DNA from: Patescibacteria group bacterium
GTDB lineage: Bacteria; Patescibacteriota; Minisyncoccia; Minisyncoccales; CG1-02-41-26
Length of the DNA: 19,721 nt
Assembly: GCA_018830365.1 (NCBI GenBank)
Contig: JAHJSK010000008.1
Coordinates: forward strand, 1-19,721
Direction: 5' to 3'
Shown: positions 1-6,838 of the stretch, piece after piece
Numbering within the stretch: the first letter of the stretch is position 1
Layout: each line of letters begins with the position of its first letter
Notes under the pieces: generated by a model
Databases searched by the model: none
The model's input: the letters and a program-made list of their open reading frames with translations, nothing else
Told to the model about the DNA's origin: nothing
Position numbers and translations under genes: made by a program

Positions 1-132
1 GTCATAATATTTTCTTAGGTTGATTAAATCGTTCGCTTAATTATTTCGACCTTTTGCTCTAAGAAAATTATGACACAAAATTGTTAAGGTAGGACATTTC
101 TAAATTGCTCAACTAGGACATTATCATATTGC
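1..132. repeat. Inverted repeat plus paired GGACATT motifs, possible insertion-sequence end
   Basis: Bases 1-18 and 59-74 form a near-perfect inverted repeat (CTAAGAAAA-TTATGAC in the right arm, with a 2-base indel). Immediately after it, two imperfect 19-base direct repeats lie 24 bases apart (90-108 and 114-132), each of the form TAGGACATT...ATTGC. Tandem GGACA...ATTGC motifs of this kind resemble the end sequences of IS481-like elements as I remember them. No transposase is in the window, so the element, if real, would lie to the left or be only a remnant. Confidence 0.3.
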
Positions 133-214
133 CGCGACATACTCATTACTTTTTGTAATAAATGAAGCAAGCTGTTATTCAAAATTTCTTTTTCGCGAAG
201 CATGCTGGCGCGTA

Positions 215-242
215 TTGACATTTTATGTTGAAAGCCCATACT
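215..242 (+). promoter_or_regulatory. Probable sigma70-type promoter of the M23 peptidase gene
   Basis: A perfect TTGACA (215-220) is followed after 16 bases by CATACT (237-242, 4 of 6 to consensus). Transcription would start at about 249, only a few bases before the ATG at 252, so the mRNA would be essentially leaderless. No Shine-Dalgarno sequence is visible upstream of the gene, which agrees with this. Confidence 0.45.
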
Positions 243-251
243 TAAACATAT

Positions 252-1331
252 ATGAGTAAGCGGAAAAAATTGTGTTTCTGGTCGGGAATTTTTTCTTTTT
301 GTCTAATCATTATAGGATTGATATTCTTTTTACCCCAAAACCAGAAATTATTGTCAGCAAAAAAAGACGGTTTTGACAAAACTCAATATCTTTTCCTTAA
401 ACAGGGAGAGGTGAGTGCTTCTTTTAATTTAAATTTAACAGAAGGCGTTTTTGTTAAACCAGCAGGTCCGTGTTTTTTAGTTAGTGGTAAGTCCTTGGCT
501 GTTTTTAATAAAACCAACGAGGACGATGAAGCAAAAACAAACAATGAAAGCAATGAAAGCAATGAAATAAAGAATTATATTGTAAAACAAAAAGATACTT
601 TAAATAGCATTAGCCAACAATTTGACATTTCAAGGGAGACCATTCTTTGGGCAAATAATTTAACTCAAAATTCCGCTGTAAAGCCCGGGCAAAAATTAGT
701 TATTTTGCCAGTTTCCGGAATTCTGCAATTAGTAAAACAAGGAGATACTTTAAGCGCGCTTGCCAAAAAATACAAAGCAGAGATTAAAAAAATTATTGCT
801 TTTAATCAACTCGCTAGTGAAAATGATATTTTTGCCGGCGATTTTTTGATTATTCCTGACGGACAAATGCCCATAAGAGCTTCTTTGGAAATTTTATCGG
901 GTTCAAAAGAAACAGAACCTCTGTCGGAGATACCTTTGGCAGAATCATATTTTATTTTTCCCACACAAGGAGAAATATCTCAAACTGGACACGGCGCTTT
1001 TGGAAATGCCGTTGATATTGCTAACAAATGCGGAACTCCCGTAGTGGCTGCTGCCAGCGGCAAAGTTCAAAGAACTGGCAGTACCTGGCCAGAAGGGAAA
1101 AAAATCACTATTTTACATTCTAATGGCGTGGTTAGTTATTATATCCATCTTTCCAATATCTTGGTCCAGCCAGGTCAAGAAGTAGCTGCTGGCGACATCA
1201 TTGGTTATATGGGAAACACAGGATATACTGTTGGGCCTACTGGTTGCCATCTTCATTTTGAAATCCGCGGCGCGAAAAACTTTTTAACTAAATACGCGCT
1301 CGGAAGCCATTTAAAATGGGGCAGTAATTAA
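252..1331 (+). CDS. LysM-LysM-M23 family metallopeptidase, membrane-anchored
   Basis: This 359-aa protein probably hydrolyses or binds peptidoglycan outside the cytoplasmic membrane. Residues 9-27 form a hydrophobic signal-anchor after a KRKK positive patch. A polar linker with a short NES repeat (about 97-105) precedes two LysM domains at about 108-153 (starting YIVKQKDTLNSIS) and 158-203 (LQLVKQGDTLSALA). The M23 (LytM/lysostaphin) domain occupies about 233-345, with NAVDIAN-CGTPV, His299 and the HLH zinc motif at 333-335. The first zinc ligand of the usual HxxxD motif is missing: the residue four before Asp255 is Gly. The nearest His (247) is eight residues before it. The enzyme may therefore be altered or inactive, acting as a regulator like EnvC/NlpD-type proteins, or His247 may substitute. 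No gene follows closely, so it appears monocistronic. Confidence 0.85.
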   Translation: MSKRKKLCFWSGIFSFCLIIIGLIFFLPQNQKLLSAKKDGFDKTQYLFLKQGEVSASFNLNLTEGVFVKPAGPCFLVSGKSLAVFNKTNEDDEAKTNNESNESNEIKNYIVKQKDTLNSISQQFDISRETILWANNLTQNSAVKPGQKLVILPVSGILQLVKQGDTLSALAKKYKAEIKKIIAFNQLASENDIFAGDFLIIPDGQMPIRASLEILSGSKETEPLSEIPLAESYFIFPTQGEISQTGHGAFGNAVDIANKCGTPVVAAASGKVQRTGSTWPEGKKITILHSNGVVSYYIHLSNILVQPGQEVAAGDIIGYMGNTGYTVGPTGCHLHFEIRGAKNFLTKYALGSHLKWGSN

Positions 1332-1375
1332 ATTATTTAAACAAACGCAAAGCCTATAAATGAATTATGAATTAT

Positions 1376-1405
1376 GAATTTAGAATTTTGAATCAAATTC
1401 GAATG
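1376..1405 (+). repeat. 30-bp dispersed repeat, copy 1 (other copy 17211-17240)
   Basis: The 30 bases are identical to 17211-17240: gaatttagaattttgaatca followed by aattcgaatg. Both copies are intergenic, in the same orientation, and sit next to GC-rich hairpin elements. Function is unknown; it looks like a dispersed low-complexity repeat. Confidence 0.7.
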
Positions 1406-1481
1406 TATTAATTTTTAATAAAAAAATTATTTCCTTAACTTGTTTCTAATTTCAGTCATTCCTGGATCGTCTAAAAGACGA

Positions 1482-1530
1482 GACTCCCCGTAGGGTTGTA
1501 ATTTATTCAAAATCAACCCTACGGGGTGTC
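1482..1530. repeat. Long hairpin, GACTCCCCGTAGGGTTG arm
   Basis: The arms 1482-1498 and 1514-1530 pair over 17 positions with one mismatch, separated by a 15-base AT loop. The right arm (AATCAACCCTACGGGG) recurs at about 15297-15312, so this is a repeat family rather than a unique terminator. There is no T-tract directly after the stem. Confidence 0.6.
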
Positions 1531-1687
1531 CGCTTAAAGGCGTTCAGCTAAATTCAAAATTCAAAAATAGCCCTACGAGGAGCGGCCCTGTGCCTATGAT
1601 GAGCTTTGGAATTATTTATTTCGCTTACTTCGTTTAATAATGAGCGCGTATTTTGTGTTATGTAAAGTCAAACGCAAAACTACAGTA

Positions 1688-1715
1688 TTGGCAAAACGAT
1701 TTTTTTTGTTAGAAT
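1688..1715 (+). promoter_or_regulatory. Probable promoter of rny
   Basis: TTGGCA (1688-1693), a 16-base spacer and TAGAAT (1710-1715) make a plausible sigma70-type promoter. A transcript would start near 1722. This lies downstream of the in-frame ATG at 1640 and upstream of the ATG at 1748, and so supports the shorter rny start. Confidence 0.45.
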
Positions 1716-1747
1716 GCATAAATACAAACGGAGAAAATTTTTATTAT

Positions 1748-3286
1748 ATGAATCAATCAATGTTATTTTTGTTATTTTTAATAGGAATTGTCGCGCTTAT
1801 TGCGGGAGTTATTTTAGGATATTATACGCGGCAGGCATTAGTTAAAAAAAGAAGGGGAACAATAGAGGCAAAGTTGGAGAAAAAAATTATTGAAACAAAG
1901 CAACAAACACAGGAAATTCTCTCGCAAGCCAAAGAAAAAGCGACAAAAATTATTGCCGAGTCGCAAGAAGAACTTGACCAAAGAAGAAAAAGTATTTTGG
2001 GAAGCGAGGAATTATTATTCAAAAGAGAGCGGGGATTGGAAGATAAAATTTCTCTTTTTGAAAATAAAGAAAAAGATTTTAGCGAGAAATTAGAAAAATT
2101 AAAAAGCGCAAAGGAAAAATTAGAAATAATAAAATTAGACCTTCAGACGAAAATAGAAAAACAGGCTGAATTTTCAAAAGAAGAAGCTAAGGAAGAATTA
2201 TTAAAACAAGTGGAAATGGATTGTCAAAGAGAATTAATGGGACGAATGAAAAAATTTCATGAAGAAGGAGAAAAAAAATTAAAAATTGAAGCGCAAAAAA
2301 TTTTGGGATTGGCTATTCAAAAATACGCTTTATCTCAAGCTCAAGAAATAACTTCCACAACTTTAACTTTGCCTTCGGATGATATAAAAGGCAGAATTAT
2401 CGGAAAAGAGGGCAGAAACATAAGAGCTTTTGAAAAAGCAACCGGAGTTGAATTAGTGGTTGACGAAACGCCAGGGGCAATTATTATTTCCTGTTTTAAT
2501 CCTTTGCGTCGGCACATTGCTAAAATCGCTTTGCAAAAACTAATTGAAGATGGCAGAATCCAGCCATCGCGCATTGAGGAAGAAGTGGAAAAAGCCAAAC
2601 AAGAAATTGAAAATCAAATAGAAGAATTTGGAAATAACGCTGTTTATGAAGCGGAAATTATTGATTTGCCACCAAAATTGATTAAAATGTTAGGGAAGTT
2701 GCATTTTAGAACGAGTTATGGGCAAAATGTTCTTTCCCATTCTCTTGAAGTGGCTTTTTTGGCCGCCACCATTGCTGAAGAAATGGGAGCTGACACGGAA
2801 TTAGCTAAAAAAGCAGGGCTTTTGCACGACATTGGCAAGGTTGTGGATCGGGAGATAGAAGGCACTCATGTGGACATTGGGATCAAAATTTTAGAGAGAT
2901 TTGGCATTAAGGAAGATGTGATAAAAGCAATGAAAGCGCATCACGAAGAATATGAAGCGGAGTCCCTTGAAGCAATTTTAGTAAAAACAGCTGACCAAAT
3001 TTCTGGAGCCAGACCAGGGGCGAGAAAAGACACTGTTGAAAATTATCTTAAACGTTTGGAGGAGTTAGAAAAAATCGCTTTAAGTATCAAGGGCGTGAGG
3101 GAAACTTATGCTATTCATGCTGGCAGGGAAATTAGGGTTTTTGTTAAGCCCGAAGAAATTGACGATTTAGGGGCGTACAAATTAGCAAAAGACATAGCTG
3201 GCAGAATTCAGCAGGAACTTAATTACCCCGGAGAGATAAAAGTAAATGTGATAAGAGAAACAAGAGTGGAAGAATATGCGAGGTAA
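1748..3286 (+). CDS. rny: Ribonuclease Y (endoribonuclease, mRNA decay)
   Basis: RNase Y is a membrane-bound endoribonuclease that starts mRNA turnover. The 512-aa protein shows the full architecture: transmembrane helix at about 5-24, a long charged coiled coil (about 30-190), a KH RNA-binding domain containing GRIIGKEGRNIRAFE (from about 215), and an HD domain with His331, the HD pair 360-361 in GLLHDIGK, HHEE at 398-401 and a further Asp at 416. It ends with the typical VNVIRETR-EYAR. I chose the ATG at 1748 rather than 1640. The extra 36 residues precede the membrane helix and resemble no RNase Y, a promoter lies between the two ATGs, and CGGAGAAA (1729-1736) lies upstream. It stands alone, without neighbours in a tight operon. 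Confidence 0.95.
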   Translation: MNQSMLFLLFLIGIVALIAGVILGYYTRQALVKKRRGTIEAKLEKKIIETKQQTQEILSQAKEKATKIIAESQEELDQRRKSILGSEELLFKRERGLEDKISLFENKEKDFSEKLEKLKSAKEKLEIIKLDLQTKIEKQAEFSKEEAKEELLKQVEMDCQRELMGRMKKFHEEGEKKLKIEAQKILGLAIQKYALSQAQEITSTTLTLPSDDIKGRIIGKEGRNIRAFEKATGVELVVDETPGAIIISCFNPLRRHIAKIALQKLIEDGRIQPSRIEEEVEKAKQEIENQIEEFGNNAVYEAEIIDLPPKLIKMLGKLHFRTSYGQNVLSHSLEVAFLAATIAEEMGADTELAKKAGLLHDIGKVVDREIEGTHVDIGIKILERFGIKEDVIKAMKAHHEEYEAESLEAILVKTADQISGARPGARKDTVENYLKRLEELEKIALSIKGVRETYAIHAGREIRVFVKPEEIDDLGAYKLAKDIAGRIQQELNYPGEIKVNVIRETRVEEYAR

Positions 3287-3293
3287 TAAACGC

Positions 3294-3323
3294 AAAGCAT
3301 GAAAGCATGAAAGCATGAAAGCA
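3294..3323 (+). repeat. 8-bp tandem repeat AAAGCATG x3.75
   Basis: Three exact AAAGCATG units (3294-3301, 3302-3309, 3310-3317) and a partial fourth follow the rny stop codon directly. This is a microsatellite-like array with no sign of coding. Confidence 0.85.
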
Positions 3324-3374
3324 ATTGTTTTAATATTCCAGTGTTTTAATGTTTTAATTAAGGGCTCTTGATTA

Positions 3375-3403
3375 TTGTAAATTAAGAATTAAGCTGATAT
3401 AAT
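3375..3403 (+). promoter_or_regulatory. Probable extended -10 promoter for the HU gene
   Basis: TTGTAA (3375-3380), a 17-base spacer and a perfect TATAAT (3398-3403) preceded by TGA (extended -10). Transcription would begin near 3410. The HU ATG is at 3618, so the mRNA would have a leader of about 208 nt containing the whole 144-bp repeat copy 1. Confidence 0.55.
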
Positions 3404-3450
3404 AAACGTAATAAGAATGATAGGGAAATAATTATCAAAACAAAAGGTCG

Positions 3451-3594
3451 ATAATCAAGCGAAGCGAGGGAAATGAAAAAATTCACCCTGTTAAATAGTT
3501 GCGAAGCAAATTTAACAGGGCAAGATTTTTGTTTTCCCGAGCCTGCCTACCGCAGGCAGGCGAGCGCAGATTATATAGGACTAATGTCCTCTAT
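3451..3594 (-). repeat. 144-bp three-hairpin repeat, copy 1 (upstream of HU)
   Basis: This is the reverse complement of 4012-4155 over the same 144-bp length, with a few substitutions near the left end. Three hairpins are conserved: AGGAC/GTCCT, GCCTGCCT/AGGCAGGC and CCCTGTTAAAT/ATTTAACAGGG. It ends 23 bases before the HU start codon. The surrounding 3287-3617 gap otherwise holds only the AAAGCATG array and the predicted promoter. An open frame starting at 3473 is a translation of this repeat and is not a gene. Confidence 0.9.
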
Positions 3595-3617
3595 TTTAAA
3601 TAACTTAATAAAAAAAT

Positions 3618-3902
3618 ATGGTAGCAAAAATAACAAAAGAAGATTTGGGCGCGGTAATAGTCAAATCAACGGACTGCTCAAAAAAAGACGCTAATGACTG
3701 TTTGAATGCTATTATTTCTGAAATCACCAAAGCGTTAAAAGCTGGCAAAGATGTGGTTTTGACTGGATTTGGCACTTTTAGCGTTAGCAAAAGAAAAGCA
3801 AGAACAGGCAGAAATCCTCAAACTGGAGCGGCTATAAAAATTGCCGCTAAAACCGTAGCGAGGTTTAAAGCAGGCAAAGGATTGAAGGACGCGGTAAAGT
3901 AG
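3618..3902 (+). CDS. hup: HU-family DNA-binding protein
   Basis: This 94-aa protein is a histone-like HU/IHF-family nucleoid protein that bends and compacts DNA as a dimer. The N-terminal helical part (about 1-40), the GTFSVSKRKARTGRNPQTG arm region (about 52-71, with the family's conserved R-NP-TG arm tip) and the lysine-rich C-terminus match the family, and the length is normal. No Shine-Dalgarno site precedes the ATG; the sequence there is A-rich. The gene is unusual in lying between two inverted copies of the 144-bp repeat, with copy 1 in its predicted leader and its own terminator before copy 2. The product could be HU or an IHF-like paralogue; sequence alone does not separate them. Confidence 0.93.
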   Translation: MVAKITKEDLGAVIVKSTDCSKKDANDCLNAIISEITKALKAGKDVVLTGFGTFSVSKRKARTGRNPQTGAAIKIAAKTVARFKAGKGLKDAVK

Positions 3903-3927
3903 TAATTGATAAAATCATTTTTAAAAT

Positions 3928-3958
3928 AAAACTCCGTTAAAAGCGGAGTTTTGTTTTT
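3928..3958 (+). terminator. Intrinsic terminator of the HU gene
   Basis: AAAACTCCG (3928-3936) pairs perfectly with CGGAGTTTT (3944-3952) around a 7-base loop, followed by TTTT-rich sequence. It lies 26 bases after the HU stop codon. Confidence 0.8.
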
Positions 3959-3974
3959 AATATCGGTTTTGGTT

Positions 3975-4003
3975 ATGGCAATTTGTTTATAATTGTTTAT
4001 AAT
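3975..4003 (+). promoter_or_regulatory. Possible promoter of the HAD phosphatase gene
   Basis: ATGGCA (3975-3980), a 17-base spacer and TATAAT (3998-4003); a second TATAAT lies at 3988-3993. The predicted start near 4010 coincides almost exactly with the first base of repeat copy 2 (4012), so the leader of the next gene would be that repeat. Confidence 0.4.
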
Positions 4004-4011
4004 TTTGATAA

Positions 4012-4155
4012 ATAGAGGACATTAGTCCTATATAATCTGCGCTCGCCTGCCTGCGGTAGGCAGGCTCGGGAAAACAAAAATCTTGCCCTGTTAAATTTGC
4101 TTCGCAACTATTTAACAGGGTGAATTTTTGCTTTTCTCTCGCTTCGCTTGATTAT
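4012..4155 (+). repeat. 144-bp three-hairpin repeat, copy 2
   Basis: Hairpin 1 pairs 4016-4020 with 4025-4029. Hairpin 2 pairs 4045-4052 with 4058-4065. Hairpin 3 pairs 4086-4096 with 4110-4120 and has an inner TTGC/GCAA stem capped by TTC. The right end falls 7 bases before the ATG at 4163. A TTG at 4148 inside the repeat is in frame with the next gene but is unlikely to be its start. Copy 1 (3451-3594) is inverted relative to this one and copy 3 (11252-11395) is in the same orientation. Confidence 0.9.
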
Positions 4156-4162
4156 TAAATTT

Positions 4163-5023
4163 ATGCAAACGAAATTAACAAAATTTAATAAGCAAATTCA
4201 TTTATTGTCTGCAAAGAAAATTATTGTATTTGACATGGATGGAACATTGGCTAAAAGTAAAAGCGCGATTGACAAAGAAATGGCATCCTTGCTTTGCCAA
4301 TTGCTTGAAAAAAAAATAGTGGCAGTTATGAGTGGCGCAAATTATTTTCAATTTAAAAAGCAACTTCTTGATTGTTTAAAATGCAGTCAAACGCAATTTA
4401 AAAACCTTTTTATTTTTCCTGTTAATGGGGGAAGTTTATATAAATATCAGGTTAATTCGGCGAACGTAACGGGATTTTTGTCTCGTCCCCGAGTTAAAGC
4501 CGACGCCAAAAACGGCAGATGTAAATGGCAGAAAGTATACGAAAACACTTTGACGGCTGCAGAAAAAACAAAAATTCAAGATGCTTTTAAAAAAGCTTTT
4601 TGCGACATTCATTATGTTCCACCGAAAAAAACATTTGGCAAAGTTATAGAATATCGTAAAAGCCAATTTACTTTTTCCGCTTTAGGGCAAAAAGCAGGGC
4701 TTGCCCAAAAAAAAGAGTGGAATGCAAAAGCCGACATCAGGCCTTTACTTAAAACTGCGCTTAAAAAATATTTACAGGGTTTTGAGATATGGATTGCTGG
4801 CCTTACTTCAATTGATATAACAAAAAAAGGAATTGATAAAGCATACGGCATAAGACAAATAATAAAACTATTATCTATTTCCAAAAAGGAAATTATGTTT
4901 GTAGGCGACTCGCTTTATGAAGGCGGCAATGATTATGTTGTGAAAAGCGCGGGCGTGGATGTTCAAGAAGTTAAAGGCCCAGAACAAACAAAAGTCATTA
5001 TTCGTTTTCTCCTCTCTGTTTAA
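4163..5023 (+). CDS. HAD-IIB hydrolase, eukaryotic-type phosphomannomutase-like
   Basis: This 286-aa protein is a HAD-superfamily phosphotransferase or phosphatase with a C2b-type cap. Motif I is FDMDGT (residues 23-28, nucleophile Asp24). Motif II is the Ser in VMSG near residue 57. The motif III Lys is probably in KKGIDKAYG near 222-226. Motif IV is FVGDSLYEGGND (246-257). The cap region (FTFSALGQKA ... SIDITKKGIDK) and the GGND ending resemble eukaryote-type phosphomannomutases (PMM/SEC53), which make mannose-1-phosphate for glycan synthesis. A sugar-phosphate phosphatase is equally possible. I chose the ATG at 4163 because the earlier TTG lies in repeat copy 2. Its 3' end overlaps ruvC convergently by 26 bases. 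Confidence 0.8.
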   Translation: MQTKLTKFNKQIHLLSAKKIIVFDMDGTLAKSKSAIDKEMASLLCQLLEKKIVAVMSGANYFQFKKQLLDCLKCSQTQFKNLFIFPVNGGSLYKYQVNSANVTGFLSRPRVKADAKNGRCKWQKVYENTLTAAEKTKIQDAFKKAFCDIHYVPPKKTFGKVIEYRKSQFTFSALGQKAGLAQKKEWNAKADIRPLLKTALKKYLQGFEIWIAGLTSIDITKKGIDKAYGIRQIIKLLSISKKEIMFVGDSLYEGGNDYVVKSAGVDVQEVKGPEQTKVIIRFLLSV

Positions 5024-5495
5024 AAATATCTTTTTCATAAGCAACACAAAGAGCAATTGCCAAAGCGTCAGCAGCGTCATCAGGTTCGGGAATTTCTTCG
5101 AGATTTAAAATTTCCTTTACCATTTTTTGAACTTGTTTTTTTTTAGCCCGGCCATAACCGCAGACATTCATTTTTATTTGCAAAGGAGTATATTCTTTAA
5201 TTAAAAAATTTTTTTTAGCAGCTGCTAATAAAATTACTCCTCTGGCTTCGCTTACATGGATCGCTGTTTTTGCATTTTTGAAAAAATAAATGGTTTCCGT
5301 GCCAACTATTTTTGGCTGATATTTTCTAAACAATTTGTTAAGTTCATTGAATAATTTATTTAAACGTTTTGCCGGAGACAAAAAAAGTTCAGTTTTAATT
5401 GAACCATAACTTATACATTGCAAGGAACTCCCGTGTTTTTCAATTATGCCATAGCCAGTGGTGGCTGTGCCGGGGTCAATACCACAAATAATCAT
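4998..5495 (-). CDS. ruvC: Holliday junction resolvase RuvC
   Basis: RuvC cuts Holliday junctions after RuvAB branch migration, finishing homologous recombination. The 165-aa protein has normal length and the four acidic catalytic residues of the RNase H-like fold: Asp7 in GIDPGTATTGYGI, Glu67 in GTETIYFFKN, and Asp140 and Asp143 in PEPDDAADALAIAL. It is the last gene of the minus-strand block that starts at 8275. The gap to comFC contains a perfect hairpin (5539-5578), so it may have a separate promoter. ruvA and ruvB are not in the window. The C-terminus overlaps the convergent HAD gene. Confidence 0.95.
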   Translation of the reverse strand: MIICGIDPGTATTGYGIIEKHGSSLQCISYGSIKTELFLSPAKRLNKLFNELNKLFRKYQPKIVGTETIYFFKNAKTAIHVSEARGVILLAAAKKNFLIKEYTPLQIKMNVCGYGRAKKKQVQKMVKEILNLEEIPEPDDAADALAIALCVAYEKDIFKQRGENE

Positions 5496-5538
5496 AAAAT
5501 TTGGATGCTAAATACACCCTATAAAAAACTTTTTGAAT

Positions 5539-5578
5539 ATCCCTCACCTTTTTTCCTTCAGGAAAAAAGGTGAGGGAT
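5539..5578. repeat. Perfect 18-bp hairpin between comFC and ruvC
   Basis: ATCCCTCACCTTTTTTCC (5539-5556) pairs perfectly with GGAAAAAAGGTGAGGGAT (5561-5578) around a TTCA loop. No T-tract follows on the minus strand, so a classical terminator is doubtful. It could end or process the comFC transcript, or be a dispersed palindromic element. Confidence 0.7.
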
Positions 5579-5723
5579 TTAAGAATACCAAATGGCATTG
5601 AAATAATCAAATTAGATTTTTTCCAAAGCAACCGTTTTTTTTGTTTTCCTTGATTATTCCTGCTATATAATAACAATTTCCAATTAAACCGATTAAATAA
5701 ACCCCGCCCAAATGTTCCAGGGT

Positions 5724-6443
5724 TTATTCTCTGGCCATTACAATTCCCCACACTTGTTTAGCCCCAGCCTGTTTTAAAACTTTTGCAGCTTCTTCCATTG
5801 TGGCGCCAGTGGTAAAAACATCGTCAACAATAAATACTTTCTTGTTTTTAAAAATTTCAGGGAATTTAACTTTAAAAGCACCTTTGATATTTTTTTCTCT
5901 TTGTTTTTCCTTTAATTCAGTTTGCGATTGAGTTGTTTTTATTTTTACAAGATTATTGCTTATTAATGCCGTTCTGAAAAAATCAGACAAAATTTTTGCG
6001 ATTTCTTCCGCTTGATTAAACCCCCGCCATTTTTTTCTAAAACCAGAAAGAGGGACAGGAACTAAAAGTGATTTTTCCAAGGGATAAAAAATTTCCCATT
6101 TTTTGGACAAAAGAAAATGAGCGACAATCAAAGAAGCCAATGGTTTAGCCAAAATTTTTAAAAATGGTTCGTATTTAAAATTTTTAATAAGTGTTTGAAC
6201 AAGAGGAGTTTCGTAGGAAACAGCGGCAAATAATCCATTGAGAGCGTTTTTGCGATGAGTCGGACAAGTTCCTTTTTCCAAAACCCTTTGCGGTTTTTTA
6301 CAAAAAGGACAAAAAAGATATTCTGAAATTTCAATTAAAGAAAAACAATCCGTACAAATTGCCTCTCCTTCCTTGCCGCAGCTCAAACAAAATTGAGGGA
6401 AAAAAGTGTCTAATAAAAATTTTTTACAAGAAGAAAATTTCAT
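5724..6443 (-). CDS. comFC: ComF family protein (phosphoribosyltransferase-like)
   Basis: ComFC-type proteins are needed for uptake or processing of transforming DNA in competent bacteria. This one has 239 aa. Cysteine pairs at C19/C22, C30/C33 and C45/C48, with C60/H63, form the N-terminal zinc-binding part. The C-terminal half is a PRTase fold with the PRPP-loop signature VFIVDDVFTTGAT (203-215) and the typical VPVPL and RGFNQAEEIAK segments. Length is normal. It follows the Mth938-domain gene by 40 bases on the same strand, probably one transcript with the restriction-modification genes. Confidence 0.9.
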   Translation of the reverse strand: MKFSSCKKFLLDTFFPQFCLSCGKEGEAICTDCFSLIEISEYLFCPFCKKPQRVLEKGTCPTHRKNALNGLFAAVSYETPLVQTLIKNFKYEPFLKILAKPLASLIVAHFLLSKKWEIFYPLEKSLLVPVPLSGFRKKWRGFNQAEEIAKILSDFFRTALISNNLVKIKTTQSQTELKEKQREKNIKGAFKVKFPEIFKNKKVFIVDDVFTTGATMEEAAKVLKQAGAKQVWGIVMARE

Positions 6444-6483
6444 TGATAATTTTTTAATTTTAAAATTTAATTGCCGCGATTTT

Positions 6484-6822
6484 TCAGCAGGTCAAATGAA
6501 AAAGTCCAACAATGGACTGTTCGTTTGCGGTATTAAAGATTTTTATCGCTTCTTCGGTTTTATCAATTATCAATTCAATTCCTTTTTCTTTAACAAAATT
6601 TACGGCCTCATTTGTTACTTTTGCTAAACCCGACTCGCCGGTCCCGATGATAATTATTTTGGGATTTTGCTCAACGGCCTTTTTAATTGTTTCTACATCA
6701 AAAGTGTGTCTCTGCTGAAATTGAAAAGGCAAAACCTTGTTTGTCCAACGCGCTTCAACATCGTGGTTATAAATTTTTCCATCAATAGTTATAGAGCCAA
6801 AATGATATTCTTCAATAAACAT
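6484..6822 (-). CDS. Mth938-like domain protein (DUF498/NDUFAF3 fold)
   Basis: This 112-aa protein matches the Mth938/NDUFAF3-like family (the former DUF498). It has an initial EEYHFGSITIDGKIY strand region, the Asp-Val pair, a Trp-containing turn, the IIIIGTGESG loop and the C-terminal FN...GLFHLTC ending. No enzymatic function is established for the bacterial members; the eukaryotic homologue NDUFAF3 helps assemble complex I, which is not relevant here. I use the ATG at 6822. A longer frame up to 6945 would overlap the methyltransferase and adds 41 residues absent from the family. It begins 16 bases after the methyltransferase stop. Confidence 0.82.
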   Translation of the reverse strand: MFIEEYHFGSITIDGKIYNHDVEARWTNKVLPFQFQQRHTFDVETIKKAVEQNPKIIIIGTGESGLAKVTNEAVNFVKEKGIELIIDKTEEAIKIFNTANEQSIVGLFHLTC

Positions 6823-6838
6823 AACCTTGCTTGTTTTT

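Larger units (their letters stand above)
1332..1687. other. Gene-free, repeat-rich stretch between the M23 gene and the rny promoter
   Basis: I see no convincing gene here. It holds a 30-base AT-rich repeat (1376-1405), a strong hairpin (1482-1530) and a further ccctacgaggag variant at about 1571. An open frame begins at 1640 and runs into rny, but its first 36 codons look non-coding and are placed upstream of a promoter. Confidence 0.6.

Noticed and set aside
1640..1747. Upstream extension of RNase Y
   Set aside because: The extra 36 residues do not resemble RNase Y and a promoter lies between this ATG and the one at 1748.
3473..3694. Open frame of 73 codons overlapping the HU start
   Set aside because: Its first 40 residues are a translation of the 144-bp repeat copy 1 and the rest overlaps hup in another frame.
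4005..4036. Promoter inside the 144-bp repeat (TATAAT at 4031-4036)
   Set aside because: The -10 is perfect but the only -35-like TTGATA is 20 bases away, and other copies have no -35 at all.
5476..5751. Open frame of 91 codons between comFC and ruvC
   Set aside because: It overlaps both genes, crosses the perfect hairpin and has no family-like features.
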